Origin: Polaribacter sp.
GTDB taxonomy: Bacteria; Bacteroidota; Bacteroidia; Flavobacteriales; Flavobacteriaceae
DNA length: 64,000 nt
Assembly (NCBI GenBank): GCA_029245785.1
Contig: JAQWOR010000077.1
Coordinates: forward strand, 216,995 to 280,994
Direction of reading: 5' to 3'
Part shown: positions 46,407 through 54,007 of the stretch, piece after piece
Layout: each line of letters opens with the position of its first letter
How positions within the stretch are numbered: position 1 is the first letter of the stretch
The notes under the pieces: generated by a model
What the model saw: only the letters and a program-made list of their open reading frames with translations
Databases searched by the model: none
What the model was told of the DNA's origin: nothing
Translations under genes and position numbers: made by a program

Positions 46407-48182
46407 ATGCCAAAAATTAAAAGAATATTTATTAAAATTCTTATTTGGAGATACAAGCATATTTCTGAACGTCAGTTTGTATATGTTTTAAGTATTTTAG
46501 TTGGGTTTTTGGCGGGCTTAGGAACTTTGGTATTGAAGAATATGACCTATTTCTTTCAGTCGTTGTTGAAAGGAAATTTGATCAAAGAATTTCATCATTC
46601 TCTCTATTTTATTTTTCCAATTATTGGTTTGTTTTTGGTGTTTGCAATTAAAAAGTATTTTATCAAAAAAGAAATTGGACACGGCATTTCAACCACCCTA
46701 TATTCTATTTCTAAACGCAGTGGAATTATAGAGAAATACAAAATATACGCTTCGTTGATAACGGCACCTATTACTGTTGGGTTTGGAGGTTCTGTTGGAT
46801 TGCAAGGCCCCGCAGTAAGTACAGGATCTGCATTAGGGTCTACTATTGCGCAGTTGTTTCATGTGAATTCTAAAACAAGAATGCTACTGATTGGTTGTGC
46901 CACTGCTGGCGCTATGTCATCAATGTTTAAAGCACCAGTTGCCGCCATTATTTTTGCCGTAGAAATTTTTAGTTTGGACCTGGCTTTTGCTTCTTTGGTA
47001 CCCTTGTTATTAGCTTCGGTATCAGCAGTTGTGACTTCTTATTTTTTCTTAGGAAAAGATGCCTTATTAGGTTTTGAGCTTCAAGATGTTTTTGAAATTA
47101 ACGACCTTCTTTTTTATGCATTATTAGGAATTGGAACGGGTATTGCCTCGGTGTATTTTTCTAAAATGTATTTTGTGATCACCAGATTTTTTGATCGATT
47201 TTCGAATCCATTTAAAAAATTACTAATTGGTGGAGTTGCCATTGGATTGTTATTGTTTTTAATTCCACCGCTGTATGGAGAAGGGTATGGGTTGATCAAT
47301 AATTTGTTGCACGGAAATGCCATTGCTGCGCTAAGTGATATTCCATACGATCTTGATTTTGATAATGTTTGGATTGTAATCATCATGTTATTAATGATTA
47401 CCATTTTTAAAGCCATTGCCATGACTACAACGTTTGCTGCTGGTGGAGTTGGAGGAATTTTTGTTCCCACTTTGGTCATGGGGAGCGCTCTGGGGAACGT
47501 ATTTGCGAAAATGATCAATCAGTTTGGGTTTCAGGTGTCAGAAGCTAATTTCACCTTGGTAGGAATGACAGGATTGATGGCAGGGGTTTTACACGCTCCC
47601 TTAACGGCTATTTTCTTGATTGCAGAAATTACGGGAGGCTATGATTTATTTGTTCCGCTGATGTTGGTTGCAGCAATTTCATATGCGTTGACAAAATATT
47701 TTATTTCCAATTCTATTTACACGGTAGAATTGGCAAAACGAGGAGAGCTAATTACACATGACAAAGATAAAAATGTGTTGATGATGATGCAAATGGACAA
47801 AATTATCGAAACTAATTTTGTGTCTGTGAGCCCAGAAATGAACTTAGGAGAACTCCTAAAAACAGCCGTAGCAAAATCAAACCGAAATATTTTTCCTGTA
47901 ATAGATGAAGTACAACAATTTCTAGGAATTGTTTTGTTAGACGATATTAGACCGGTTATGTTTGACCAAAAAATGTATGAAACTGCTAACGTTTCTGATT
48001 TTATGAAAAGCGCTCCTGAAATTATTTTTTACGACGATTCTATAGAAAGGGTAATGCGAAAATTTAAAGAAAGTGGCGCCTGGAATTTACCCGTAGTAAA
48101 AGAAGGTGTCTATGTTGGTTTTATCTCAAAATCAAAATTATTAACGGCATATCGAAATAAATTAATTGAAGTGACTAATTAG
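46407..48182 (+). CDS. ClC-family chloride channel/transporter with CBS domains
   Basis: A 591-aa ClC protein. The membrane part spans about 25-440, with the selectivity blocks GGSVGLQGPAVSTGS (128-142) and GGVGGIFVPTLVMG. Two C-terminal CBS domains follow (about 465-585). The external gating Glu of the GxEGP motif (E148 in E. coli ClC-ec1) aligns with Q133 here (codon CAA at 46803). In ClC-ec1 that change uncouples proton transport, so this may act as a passive channel. Same operon as PhzF and the small membrane protein. Confidence 0.92.
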   Translation: MPKIKRIFIKILIWRYKHISERQFVYVLSILVGFLAGLGTLVLKNMTYFFQSLLKGNLIKEFHHSLYFIFPIIGLFLVFAIKKYFIKKEIGHGISTTLYSISKRSGIIEKYKIYASLITAPITVGFGGSVGLQGPAVSTGSALGSTIAQLFHVNSKTRMLLIGCATAGAMSSMFKAPVAAIIFAVEIFSLDLAFASLVPLLLASVSAVVTSYFFLGKDALLGFELQDVFEINDLLFYALLGIGTGIASVYFSKMYFVITRFFDRFSNPFKKLLIGGVAIGLLLFLIPPLYGEGYGLINNLLHGNAIAALSDIPYDLDFDNVWIVIIMLLMITIFKAIAMTTTFAAGGVGGIFVPTLVMGSALGNVFAKMINQFGFQVSEANFTLVGMTGLMAGVLHAPLTAIFLIAEITGGYDLFVPLMLVAAISYALTKYFISNSIYTVELAKRGELITHDKDKNVLMMMQMDKIIETNFVSVSPEMNLGELLKTAVAKSNRNIFPVIDEVQQFLGIVLLDDIRPVMFDQKMYETANVSDFMKSAPEIIFYDDSIERVMRKFKESGAWNLPVVKEGVYVGFISKSKLLTAYRNKLIEVTN

Positions 48183-48215
48183 TTGCGATTGTATATACTG
48201 CAAAAATTTAACTAT

Positions 48216-48431
48216 ATGAAAACAACCTTAAAAATCTTATTTATCATCTTTATAGTATGGATGTGTGTGGGCGTTTATTTACTAAAAACGGAATACCCAA
48301 AAGCAGAAATTATTATGGGGTTTGGTGTTTTTTACCTCTCCTTCGTATTAATGCCTTTGTTTATTTATTATCGTTACAGAGATGGGAAGTATAAAAATTA
48401 CGTCATCAATACTAAAAAAGAAAAAGAGTAG
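48216..48431 (+). CDS. Small membrane protein
   Basis: A 71-aa protein from the ATG at 48216 (MKTTLKILFIIFIVW). The upstream in-frame start at 48183 is a non-ATG codon touching the ClC stop. Two membrane segments are visible, about residues 5-22 and 32-55, followed by a basic tail. I do not recognise the family. It follows the ClC gene by 33 nt. Confidence 0.6.
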   Translation: MKTTLKILFIIFIVWMCVGVYLLKTEYPKAEIIMGFGVFYLSFVLMPLFIYYRYRDGKYKNYVINTKKEKE

Positions 48432-48475
48432 AAAGAACCTCCGTTTTTTTATATGCTAACCTTTCCAAATCTTTG

Positions 48476-48483
48476 TACCTTTG
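48476..48483 (+). promoter_or_regulatory. -7 box close to the hflX start
   Basis: TACCTTTG (TAnnTTTG) ends 6 nt before the ATG at 48490. The in-frame TTG at 48481 lies inside it and is rejected. Confidence 0.5.
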
Positions 48484-48489
48484 CAGGGT

Positions 48490-49695
48490 ATGACAGAAAC
48501 ACAAGAAGTAATTTCAGAAAAAGTAGTTTTAATTGGAGTTATTACACAGTTACAAGACGAAAGCCAATCGCAAGAATACTTAGATGAATTGGAGTTTTTG
48601 ACGTTAACTGCAGGAGGTGTTGCAGTAAAACGATTTACACAAAAATTAGCAACACCGCATCCGAAAACATTTATTGGTACAGGAAAGTTAGAAGAGGTTA
48701 GAGCATACATTGAAGCTCATACTATTGGGACAGCCATTTTTGATGATGAATTGTCTCCTGCTCAACTCCGAAATATTGAGAAAGTATTGGATTGTAAAAT
48801 TTTGGACAGAACCAACTTGATTTTAGATATTTTTGCCCAAAGAGCACAGACAAGTTCTGCAAAAACACAAGTAGAATTAGCACAGTGCCAATATTTATTA
48901 CCTCGATTAACACGTCTTTGGACACACCTTGATAAACAAAAAGGAGGAATTGGAATGCGTGGTCCAGGTGAAACGGAAATAGAAACAGATAGGCGTATCA
49001 TTCGTGATAAAATTTCGCTTCTAAAAAAGAAACTACTCACCATTGACAAGCAAATGGCGGTACAGCGAAAAAATCGTGGTAAAATGGTTCGTGTGGCATT
49101 GGTGGGCTATACCAACGTAGGGAAATCAACCTTAATGAATGTGATTAGTAAGAGTGCTGTTTTTGCAGAAAACAAATTATTTGCAACCTTAGATACCACA
49201 GTCCGAAAAGTGGTTATAAAAAACCTTCCTTTTTTAATGACAGATACGGTTGGGTTTATTCGAAAATTACCAACTCAATTGGTAGAATCCTTTAAGTCTA
49301 CCTTAGATGAGGTTCGTGAAGCAGATTTGTTGCTACATGTTGTAGATATTTCGCATCCAAACTTTGAAGATCATATAGCCTCTGTAAACACCATTTTAGA
49401 CGAAATAAAAAGTGCTGATAAACCCACTCTAATGGTTTTTAATAAGATTGATGCATATGCACATCAAACGATTGACCAAGATGATTTAGTTACTGAAAAA
49501 ACCAAAGAACACTATACTTTAGAAGACTGGGAAAAAACCTGGATGAATGATCTAGAGCATACGGCTATTTTTATTTCTGCTTTGAATAAGGGAAATTTAG
49601 AAGAATTTAAAGAAAAAGTCTATGATGGAGTTAAAAAAATCCACATTGAACGCTTTCCATACAATCATTTTTTATATGATGAATATACAGAATAA
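48490..49695 (+). CDS. hflX: GTPase HflX
   Basis: A 401-aa ribosome-binding GTPase that splits stalled ribosomes. The N-terminal HflX domain has the family block GGIGMRGPGETEIETDRR. The G domain follows with the P-loop GYTNVGKST near residue 205, the G3 motif DTVGFIRKLP and the G4 motif NKID. A terminator follows. The ATG at 48490 is chosen over the TTG at 48481, which lies inside the promoter box. Confidence 0.95.
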   Translation: MTETQEVISEKVVLIGVITQLQDESQSQEYLDELEFLTLTAGGVAVKRFTQKLATPHPKTFIGTGKLEEVRAYIEAHTIGTAIFDDELSPAQLRNIEKVLDCKILDRTNLILDIFAQRAQTSSAKTQVELAQCQYLLPRLTRLWTHLDKQKGGIGMRGPGETEIETDRRIIRDKISLLKKKLLTIDKQMAVQRKNRGKMVRVALVGYTNVGKSTLMNVISKSAVFAENKLFATLDTTVRKVVIKNLPFLMTDTVGFIRKLPTQLVESFKSTLDEVREADLLLHVVDISHPNFEDHIASVNTILDEIKSADKPTLMVFNKIDAYAHQTIDQDDLVTEKTKEHYTLEDWEKTWMNDLEHTAIFISALNKGNLEEFKEKVYDGVKKIHIERFPYNHFLYDEYTE

Positions 49696-49704
49696 TGATA
49701 TGAA

Positions 49705-49728
49705 AAAAGCCAGCAAACGCTGGCTTTT
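49705..49728 (+). terminator. Terminator after hflX
   Basis: AAAAGCCAGC (49705-49714) pairs with GCTGGCTTTT (49719-49728) around AAAC. It can also act leftward on the DUF3078 gene. Confidence 0.75.
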
Positions 49729-49748
49729 GTGTTCTTATACTGTAGCTT

Positions 49749-50591
49749 TTAGAATATATAATTAATTCCTAAACCAAAAACCTCTTTAAACTGTATTTTA
49801 TTAGAAGCATTGTCATCTATAATTGTGTGAAAATTTAAATTAGTAGATAAGTAGGTGTTAATTTGCATTACAAAATTTAATTGATGATCGAGATCTAAAT
49901 TTTGTGGGTTTTCTAAATAATTAGCATATATATTGATACGGTTTTCCATTGTTACATTTTTGATCAAAGTAGTTTTATGATTTAATGAAGCATTAAAACC
50001 TAATTCGTAACGTGTGTTTTTTCCTAGGTCTGTTCCGTAATGCCCAGAAAACTCATCAGAAACCAATGTAATTTTTGAGGTTAGTGGCGCTAAGTTAACG
50101 CTAAAATGCTCAAATTTTTTCCATAACATACCAGGACCAAAGCTTAAATATCCAGGAGCTAAAAAAGCAGAAGTTTTTACCTTGGGTGTTTTAGAATAGT
50201 CATAACCACTAGAAAATTGAGTTTTAAAGTTTAAGAAAAATGAATAAGACCAGTTCTCTGTCGCTTTTTTACCAGCTAATGAATTCAATTCAAAAAGATC
50301 ATCTGTTTTTCTTGTTCCGGTTCCTTTTATGCTATTTAGTCCATATGCAAGAATTAGCTTATTGTCCCAAGTTAAACCTCCATGCGCATAGTTAAAATCA
50401 TAATTCAATCCTAAGTTTCCAGACATTGTATTGTCTCCGCCAGCAACCCAGTTAGAGAATGAAGATTGATTTACTAGAAATGTAATGTTTCCGCTTTTTT
50501 TCCATTGAACCTTTACGCTGTCTGTTTTTTCTTGTGCATTTAAAGAGAATGCAAGAAACAGCAATAAAGCTGTAGTGATTTTTTTAGCCAT
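49749..50591 (-). CDS. DUF3078 protein, copy 1
   Basis: A 280-aa outer-membrane-type beta protein with a signal peptide (LLFLAFSLNAQ). Landmarks are LVNQSSFSNWVAGGDNTMSG near residue 35 and YLSFGPGMLWKKFEHF. It ends in an aromatic residue (GINYIF), as outer-membrane beta barrels do. DUF3078 function is unknown. It is a paralogue of the next gene upstream, with the same length and near-identical motif order, 66 nt away. Confidence 0.87.
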   Translation of the reverse strand: MAKKITTALLLFLAFSLNAQEKTDSVKVQWKKSGNITFLVNQSSFSNWVAGGDNTMSGNLGLNYDFNYAHGGLTWDNKLILAYGLNSIKGTGTRKTDDLFELNSLAGKKATENWSYSFFLNFKTQFSSGYDYSKTPKVKTSAFLAPGYLSFGPGMLWKKFEHFSVNLAPLTSKITLVSDEFSGHYGTDLGKNTRYELGFNASLNHKTTLIKNVTMENRINIYANYLENPQNLDLDHQLNFVMQINTYLSTNLNFHTIIDDNASNKIQFKEVFGLGINYIF

Positions 50592-50605
50592 TTTTTTTGT
50601 AAAAA

Positions 50606-50622
50606 TACAGTATATTACTGTA
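50606..50622. promoter_or_regulatory. Inverted repeat upstream of DUF3078 copy 1
   Basis: TACAGTA (50606-50612) and TACTGTA (50616-50622) flank TAT, just behind a near-consensus -7 element (TATTTTTA on the minus strand). It could be an operator. Confidence 0.35.
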
Positions 50623-50657
50623 ATATGCCAATTTTTTTTCGAAAGAAACAGTTTGTA

Positions 50658-51509
50658 TTACATTTTGTGGAATACATACTTTAAGTTGAGTCCAAAAATT
50701 TCTTTTAATTGAACATTGCTTGAAGCATTGTCATCAATCAAGGTATGAAGAAGAATATCCATAGACATGTACTTATTTACAGACACAGAAAAACGCATTT
50801 GATAGTCTAAGTCTACATTTTGAGCTTTTTCTAAATAATCAGAATAGATGACAATAATATTTTGCATGGTTACATTTTCCATTAGCTTTATCTTAAAATA
50901 GGCAGACAAACGAAACCCTAAAGCTAAATTTGTATTTTTTCCTTGTTCGACACCATATTTTCCTGAAAACTCATCAGTTACAAAAGTAAATCTGGCGGTG
51001 GCAGGGGCAATATTTACTTTCATATAATCAGACTTTTTCCATAACATTCCGGGGCCAAATGATAAGTATGCAGGAGCAAAGAAGTCTGAAATTGCTACTT
51101 TGGGTGTTTTTTTATAGTCAAAACCTTTTGTGTATTGTGTTTTGAAATTTAGAAAAAATGAAAGAAACCAATTTTTTTTACTTTTTTTACCCAACAACGA
51201 ATTGTATTCAAAGCGGTCGCTATTTTTTCGAGCCCCTGTACCCTTTACATTGCTTAAGCCATATACTGTTATAACCCTATTGTCCCAGTTCCAATCCTTA
51301 TTTTTGAAATTAAAATCATAGTTCACGCCAAAATTTCCCGCTATTGTATTGTCACCTCCTGATTTCCAATTAGAAAAAGAAGATTGATTGAATAAAAAAG
51401 AAAACTGCCCGGTTACATTCCATTTAGAGGAAATGCTGTCTTTCTTTTCTTCTTGAGAATACCCGAATGTTGAAATTGCTAAAAGGCAGGTAAAAAGAAA
51501 ATTTTTCAT
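50658..51509 (-). CDS. DUF3078 protein, copy 2
   Basis: A 283-aa paralogue of copy 1, with signal peptide (ISTFGYSQ) and the blocks LFNQSSFSNWKSGGDNTIAG and YLSFGPGMLWKKSDY. The two proteins align end to end (for example LIDDNASSNVQLKEIFGLN against IIDDNASNKIQFKEVFGLG), so this is a tandem duplication that has diverged. It lies downstream of DUF2480, in a conserved SUF-linked order. Confidence 0.87.
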   Translation of the reverse strand: MKNFLFTCLLAISTFGYSQEEKKDSISSKWNVTGQFSFLFNQSSFSNWKSGGDNTIAGNFGVNYDFNFKNKDWNWDNRVITVYGLSNVKGTGARKNSDRFEYNSLLGKKSKKNWFLSFFLNFKTQYTKGFDYKKTPKVAISDFFAPAYLSFGPGMLWKKSDYMKVNIAPATARFTFVTDEFSGKYGVEQGKNTNLALGFRLSAYFKIKLMENVTMQNIIVIYSDYLEKAQNVDLDYQMRFSVSVNKYMSMDILLHTLIDDNASSNVQLKEIFGLNLKYVFHKM

Positions 51510-51534
51510 GCTTACTTTTGTTGATTTAAAAAGC

Positions 51535-51542
51535 CAAAAATA
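51535..51542 (-). promoter_or_regulatory. -7 box for DUF3078 copy 2
   Basis: The minus strand reads TATTTTTG (TAnnTTTG), 25 nt upstream of the ATG at 51509. Confidence 0.45.
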
Positions 51543-51565
51543 ACTCGAATCAGAGAGAAAAAAAA

Positions 51566-52075
51566 TTATTTTTTAGATTTATATAAAGGAACCGTAGAAC
51601 ACGCCTCTCCATAAAAAATGGTCTTGGTTATTGGCACCAATTTTTCTGTAAGTAATGTATAAGCAGAAGCAGGAATAGGCTTATTGGAGCATCCTTTAAT
51701 AATTACAGGTTTATCTATGTAAGCAGCAACATTTAAGTGCTCAATAATTTCTTGAAATACTACGGTTTCCAAGAGTTCTAGGCTGCCAACTACAACCTTT
51801 TTAGAAAGGGTTGCCAATTGGGTTGTTGGTAATAAATATGCCCATGAAGGAATGATTGCCTCTGAAGAACAGGTTAATGCCACATAACAATCTTGGTATT
51901 GATTCCAATCATGATTTTTTACATGTGCTCTAAAATCTTTTTCTTTGAGAATGATTTCTTGAAACAACCAAGGTTTGATATCAATAACAACTCGTTTTCC
52001 CTTCGGATAAAAATCTTCAAGATCAATGGTTATTAATTTGCTATTGGCAACTCTATTTATTATTTCTTCTGGCAT
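51566..52075 (-). CDS. DUF2480 family protein
   Basis: A 169-aa soluble protein. Its signatures, LITIDLEDFYPKGKRVVID near residue 14 and IKPWLFQEIILKEKDFR after it, match DUF2480, a Bacteroidota family that usually lies beside SUF genes. C-terminal VIIKGCSNKPIPASAY is also conserved. Its function is unknown. It follows the DUF59 gene after an 85-nt gap full of short tandem repeats. Confidence 0.82.
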   Translation of the reverse strand: MPEEIINRVANSKLITIDLEDFYPKGKRVVIDIKPWLFQEIILKEKDFRAHVKNHDWNQYQDCYVALTCSSEAIIPSWAYLLPTTQLATLSKKVVVGSLELLETVVFQEIIEHLNVAAYIDKPVIIKGCSNKPIPASAYTLLTEKLVPITKTIFYGEACSTVPLYKSKK

Positions 52076-52085
52076 TTATTTTGAG

Positions 52086-52161
52086 GTTCAAAGGTTCAAA
52101 GTTTCAAAGGTTCAAAGGTTTTAGTTTTGACAACTGAACACTGAACACTGATAACTGATTT
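52086..52161. repeat. Short tandem repeats between DUF2480 and DUF59
   Basis: Four tandem 8-mers of GTTCAAAG type (52086-52117; the third begins TTTC) are followed by four 7-mers of CTGAACA/CTGATAA type (52134-52161). Such arrays can change copy number by slippage. Confidence 0.75.
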
Positions 52162-52481
52162 TAAAGCATTCCCAATTCTAACTTGGCTTCTTCACTCATC
52201 ATTTCTTGAGTCCAAGTAGGGTCAAAAGTAATTTCTACTTCAGCATTGTTTATTTCTTTCAATGTTTTTACCTTGTCTTCAACTTCTCTAGGCAACGATT
52301 CTGCCACAGGGCAGTTTGGAGAGGTTAAGGTCATGAGTATTTTTGCATCGTTATTTTCATTTACAAAAACATCATAAATCAACCCCAACTCGTAAATATC
52401 TACGGGAATTTCTGGATCGTAAATTGTTTTGATAACGGTTACAATTTTATCACCAATATCTTGTATTTCTGCATCGTTCAT
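52161..52481 (-). CDS. DUF59 / MIP18-family iron-sulfur assembly protein
   Basis: A 106-aa MIP18-family protein. IYDPEIPVDIYELGLIYDV is the DUF59 hallmark, and TSPNCPVAESLPREVEDKV holds the conserved Cys. These proteins help iron-sulfur cluster formation or transfer (SufT/PaaD-like). It lies between SufE and DUF2480, in the order seen in many Bacteroidota, and carries its own -7 box. Confidence 0.9.
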   Translation of the reverse strand: MNDAEIQDIGDKIVTVIKTIYDPEIPVDIYELGLIYDVFVNENNDAKILMTLTSPNCPVAESLPREVEDKVKTLKEINNAEVEITFDPTWTQEMMSEEAKLELGML

Positions 52482-52502
52482 CGTGTGAATGTTTAATTTT
52501 TA

Positions 52503-52510
52503 CAAAGGTA
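52503..52510 (-). promoter_or_regulatory. -7 box for the DUF59 gene
   Basis: The minus strand reads TACCTTTG (TAnnTTTG), 21 nt upstream of the ATG at 52481 and between sufE and this gene. Confidence 0.45.
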
Positions 52511-52522
52511 CAACTAATCGGT

Positions 52523-52939
52523 CTATTTTGCTTGTAATACAATTGCATATAGTTTTATTTGTTTCAACATAGAAACAAGACCGTTTGCTCTAGTAGGGCT
52601 TAAGTGTTCTTTCAAGCCTATTTCATCAATAAAAGCAGTATTAGCTTCTAAAATAGCTGTTGCTTGCTGATTAGAGAAAACTCGCAACAATAAGGCAACG
52701 ATTCCTTTGGTTAAAATAGCGTCACTATCTGCAGTAAAAATAAGTTGATCGCCCTTTAATTCAGAGTGTAGCCAAACTTTTGATTGACAACCTTTTATAA
52801 GGTTTTTGTCTATTTTGTATTGCGTGTCTATGAGTGGTAAAGACTTTCCGAGGTCAATGATATATTCATATCGCTCCATCCAATCATCAAATAGAGCAAA
52901 CTCCTCAATAATTTCTTCTTGTATTTCTTTAATAGTCAT
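52523..52939 (-). CDS. sufE: SufE-family cysteine desulfurase activator
   Basis: A 138-aa SufE-fold protein that accepts sulfur from SufS for cluster assembly. The sulfur-accepting Cys lies in LIKGCQSKVW (about residue 51). DWMERYEYIIDLGKSLP is the N-terminal block. sufBCDS are not next to it in this window: upstream is the divergent PfkB kinase gene. Confidence 0.93.
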   Translation of the reverse strand: MTIKEIQEEIIEEFALFDDWMERYEYIIDLGKSLPLIDTQYKIDKNLIKGCQSKVWLHSELKGDQLIFTADSDAILTKGIVALLLRVFSNQQATAILEANTAFIDEIGLKEHLSPTRANGLVSMLKQIKLYAIVLQAK

Positions 52940-52950
52940 TTTTTAAACTT

Positions 52951-52958
52951 ATTTTTGC
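52951..52958 (+). promoter_or_regulatory. -7 box for the PfkB kinase gene
   Basis: TATTTTTG (TAnnTTTG), 54 nt before the ATG at 53013. Confidence 0.4.
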
Positions 52959-52987
52959 GCTGTATAAAGATTGATTTTGTGAAAGTG

Positions 52988-52995
52988 CAAAATTA
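52988..52995 (-). promoter_or_regulatory. -7 box for the sufE run
   Basis: The minus strand reads TAATTTTG (TAnnTTTG), 48 nt upstream of the sufE ATG. It overlaps the leader of the PfkB gene. Confidence 0.4.
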
Positions 52996-53012
52996 CACTA
53001 AAAAATTAAGAA

Positions 53013-53939
53013 ATGAGTAAACTATTGGCGGTAGGTACAGTTGCTTTTGACGCTATTGAAACCCCTTTTGGAAAAACAGCTAAAATCTTAGGAGGATCTG
53101 GAACCTTTGTTGGTTTAGCAGCTTCTCAATTTGGAGTAGAAACTGGAGTGGTTTCTGTTGTTGGAGGAGATTTTCCACAGTCATACTTAGAGATGATGAA
53201 CGCTAAAGGAGTTGACACCACTGGAATAGAAATTATCAAAGAAGGAAAGACATTTTTTTGGAGTGGAAAATACCACAATGATATGAATTCTCGAGATACA
53301 TTAATTACAGAATTAAATGTGTTAGAGCACTTTTCTCCAGTGGTTCCAGAAGCTTTCAAAGCAGCAGAAATAGTAATGTTAGGAAATTTACACCCTCTCA
53401 CACAAGCATCAGTTTTAGATCAAATGGCCGTAACACCAAAGCTAACTGTTTTAGACACCATGAATTTTTGGATGGATATTGCGCTAGATGATTTACACGA
53501 CGTTTTAAAAAGAGTAGATGTTATTACAATTAATGATGAAGAAGCACGACAATTAAGTGGAGAGTATTCGTTGGTAAATGCCGCGAAGAAAATTCATAAA
53601 ATGGGACCAAAGTATGTAGTGATAAAAAAAGGAGAACACGGCGCTTTGTTATTTAATGAAGGTAAGATGTTTTATGCGCCTGCATTGCCATTAGCAGAAG
53701 TCTTTGATCCAACAGGAGCAGGAGACACATTTGCTGGAGGTTTTTGTGGATATTTAGCAAAAACAGAAGATGTATCATTCAACAATATGAAGAACGCCAT
53801 TATTTATGGCTCTAATTTGGCTTCGTTCTGTGTAGAGAAATTTGGAACATCGCGAATGGAAAGTTTGACAAGCGATGAAGTCAAAAACCGCTTGCAGGCA
53901 TTTAAAGAATTGACACAGTTTGATATTGAAATCTCATAA
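53013..53939 (+). CDS. PfkB-family carbohydrate/nucleoside kinase
   Basis: A 308-aa ribokinase-fold kinase. GGSGTFVGLAASQFG is the N-terminal substrate block, and DPTGAGDTFAGGFCGYLA carries the anion hole and catalytic Asp. Whether the substrate is a sugar, a nucleoside or a sugar phosphate is not clear from sequence. It precedes purF by 68 nt with a terminator between, and purine context makes a nucleoside kinase one option. Confidence 0.88.
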   Translation: MSKLLAVGTVAFDAIETPFGKTAKILGGSGTFVGLAASQFGVETGVVSVVGGDFPQSYLEMMNAKGVDTTGIEIIKEGKTFFWSGKYHNDMNSRDTLITELNVLEHFSPVVPEAFKAAEIVMLGNLHPLTQASVLDQMAVTPKLTVLDTMNFWMDIALDDLHDVLKRVDVITINDEEARQLSGEYSLVNAAKKIHKMGPKYVVIKKGEHGALLFNEGKMFYAPALPLAEVFDPTGAGDTFAGGFCGYLAKTEDVSFNNMKNAIIYGSNLASFCVEKFGTSRMESLTSDEVKNRLQAFKELTQFDIEIS

Positions 53940-53943
53940 TTAC

Positions 53944-53972
53944 AAATCCGCGCTTTTTGCTGCGGATTTTTT
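53944..53972 (+). terminator. Terminator after the PfkB kinase gene
   Basis: AAATCCGC (53944-53951) pairs with GCGGATTT (53962-53969) around a 10-nt loop, followed by a T-run. Confidence 0.82.
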
Positions 53973-54007
53973 ATATAGAAACAACACACACTAAACAACA
54001 AAAATAA

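Noticed and set aside
46407..48182. Frameshift or error in the ClC motif
   Set aside because: The CAA codon is in a continuous reading frame with normal flanking motifs, so it is treated as a real substitution.
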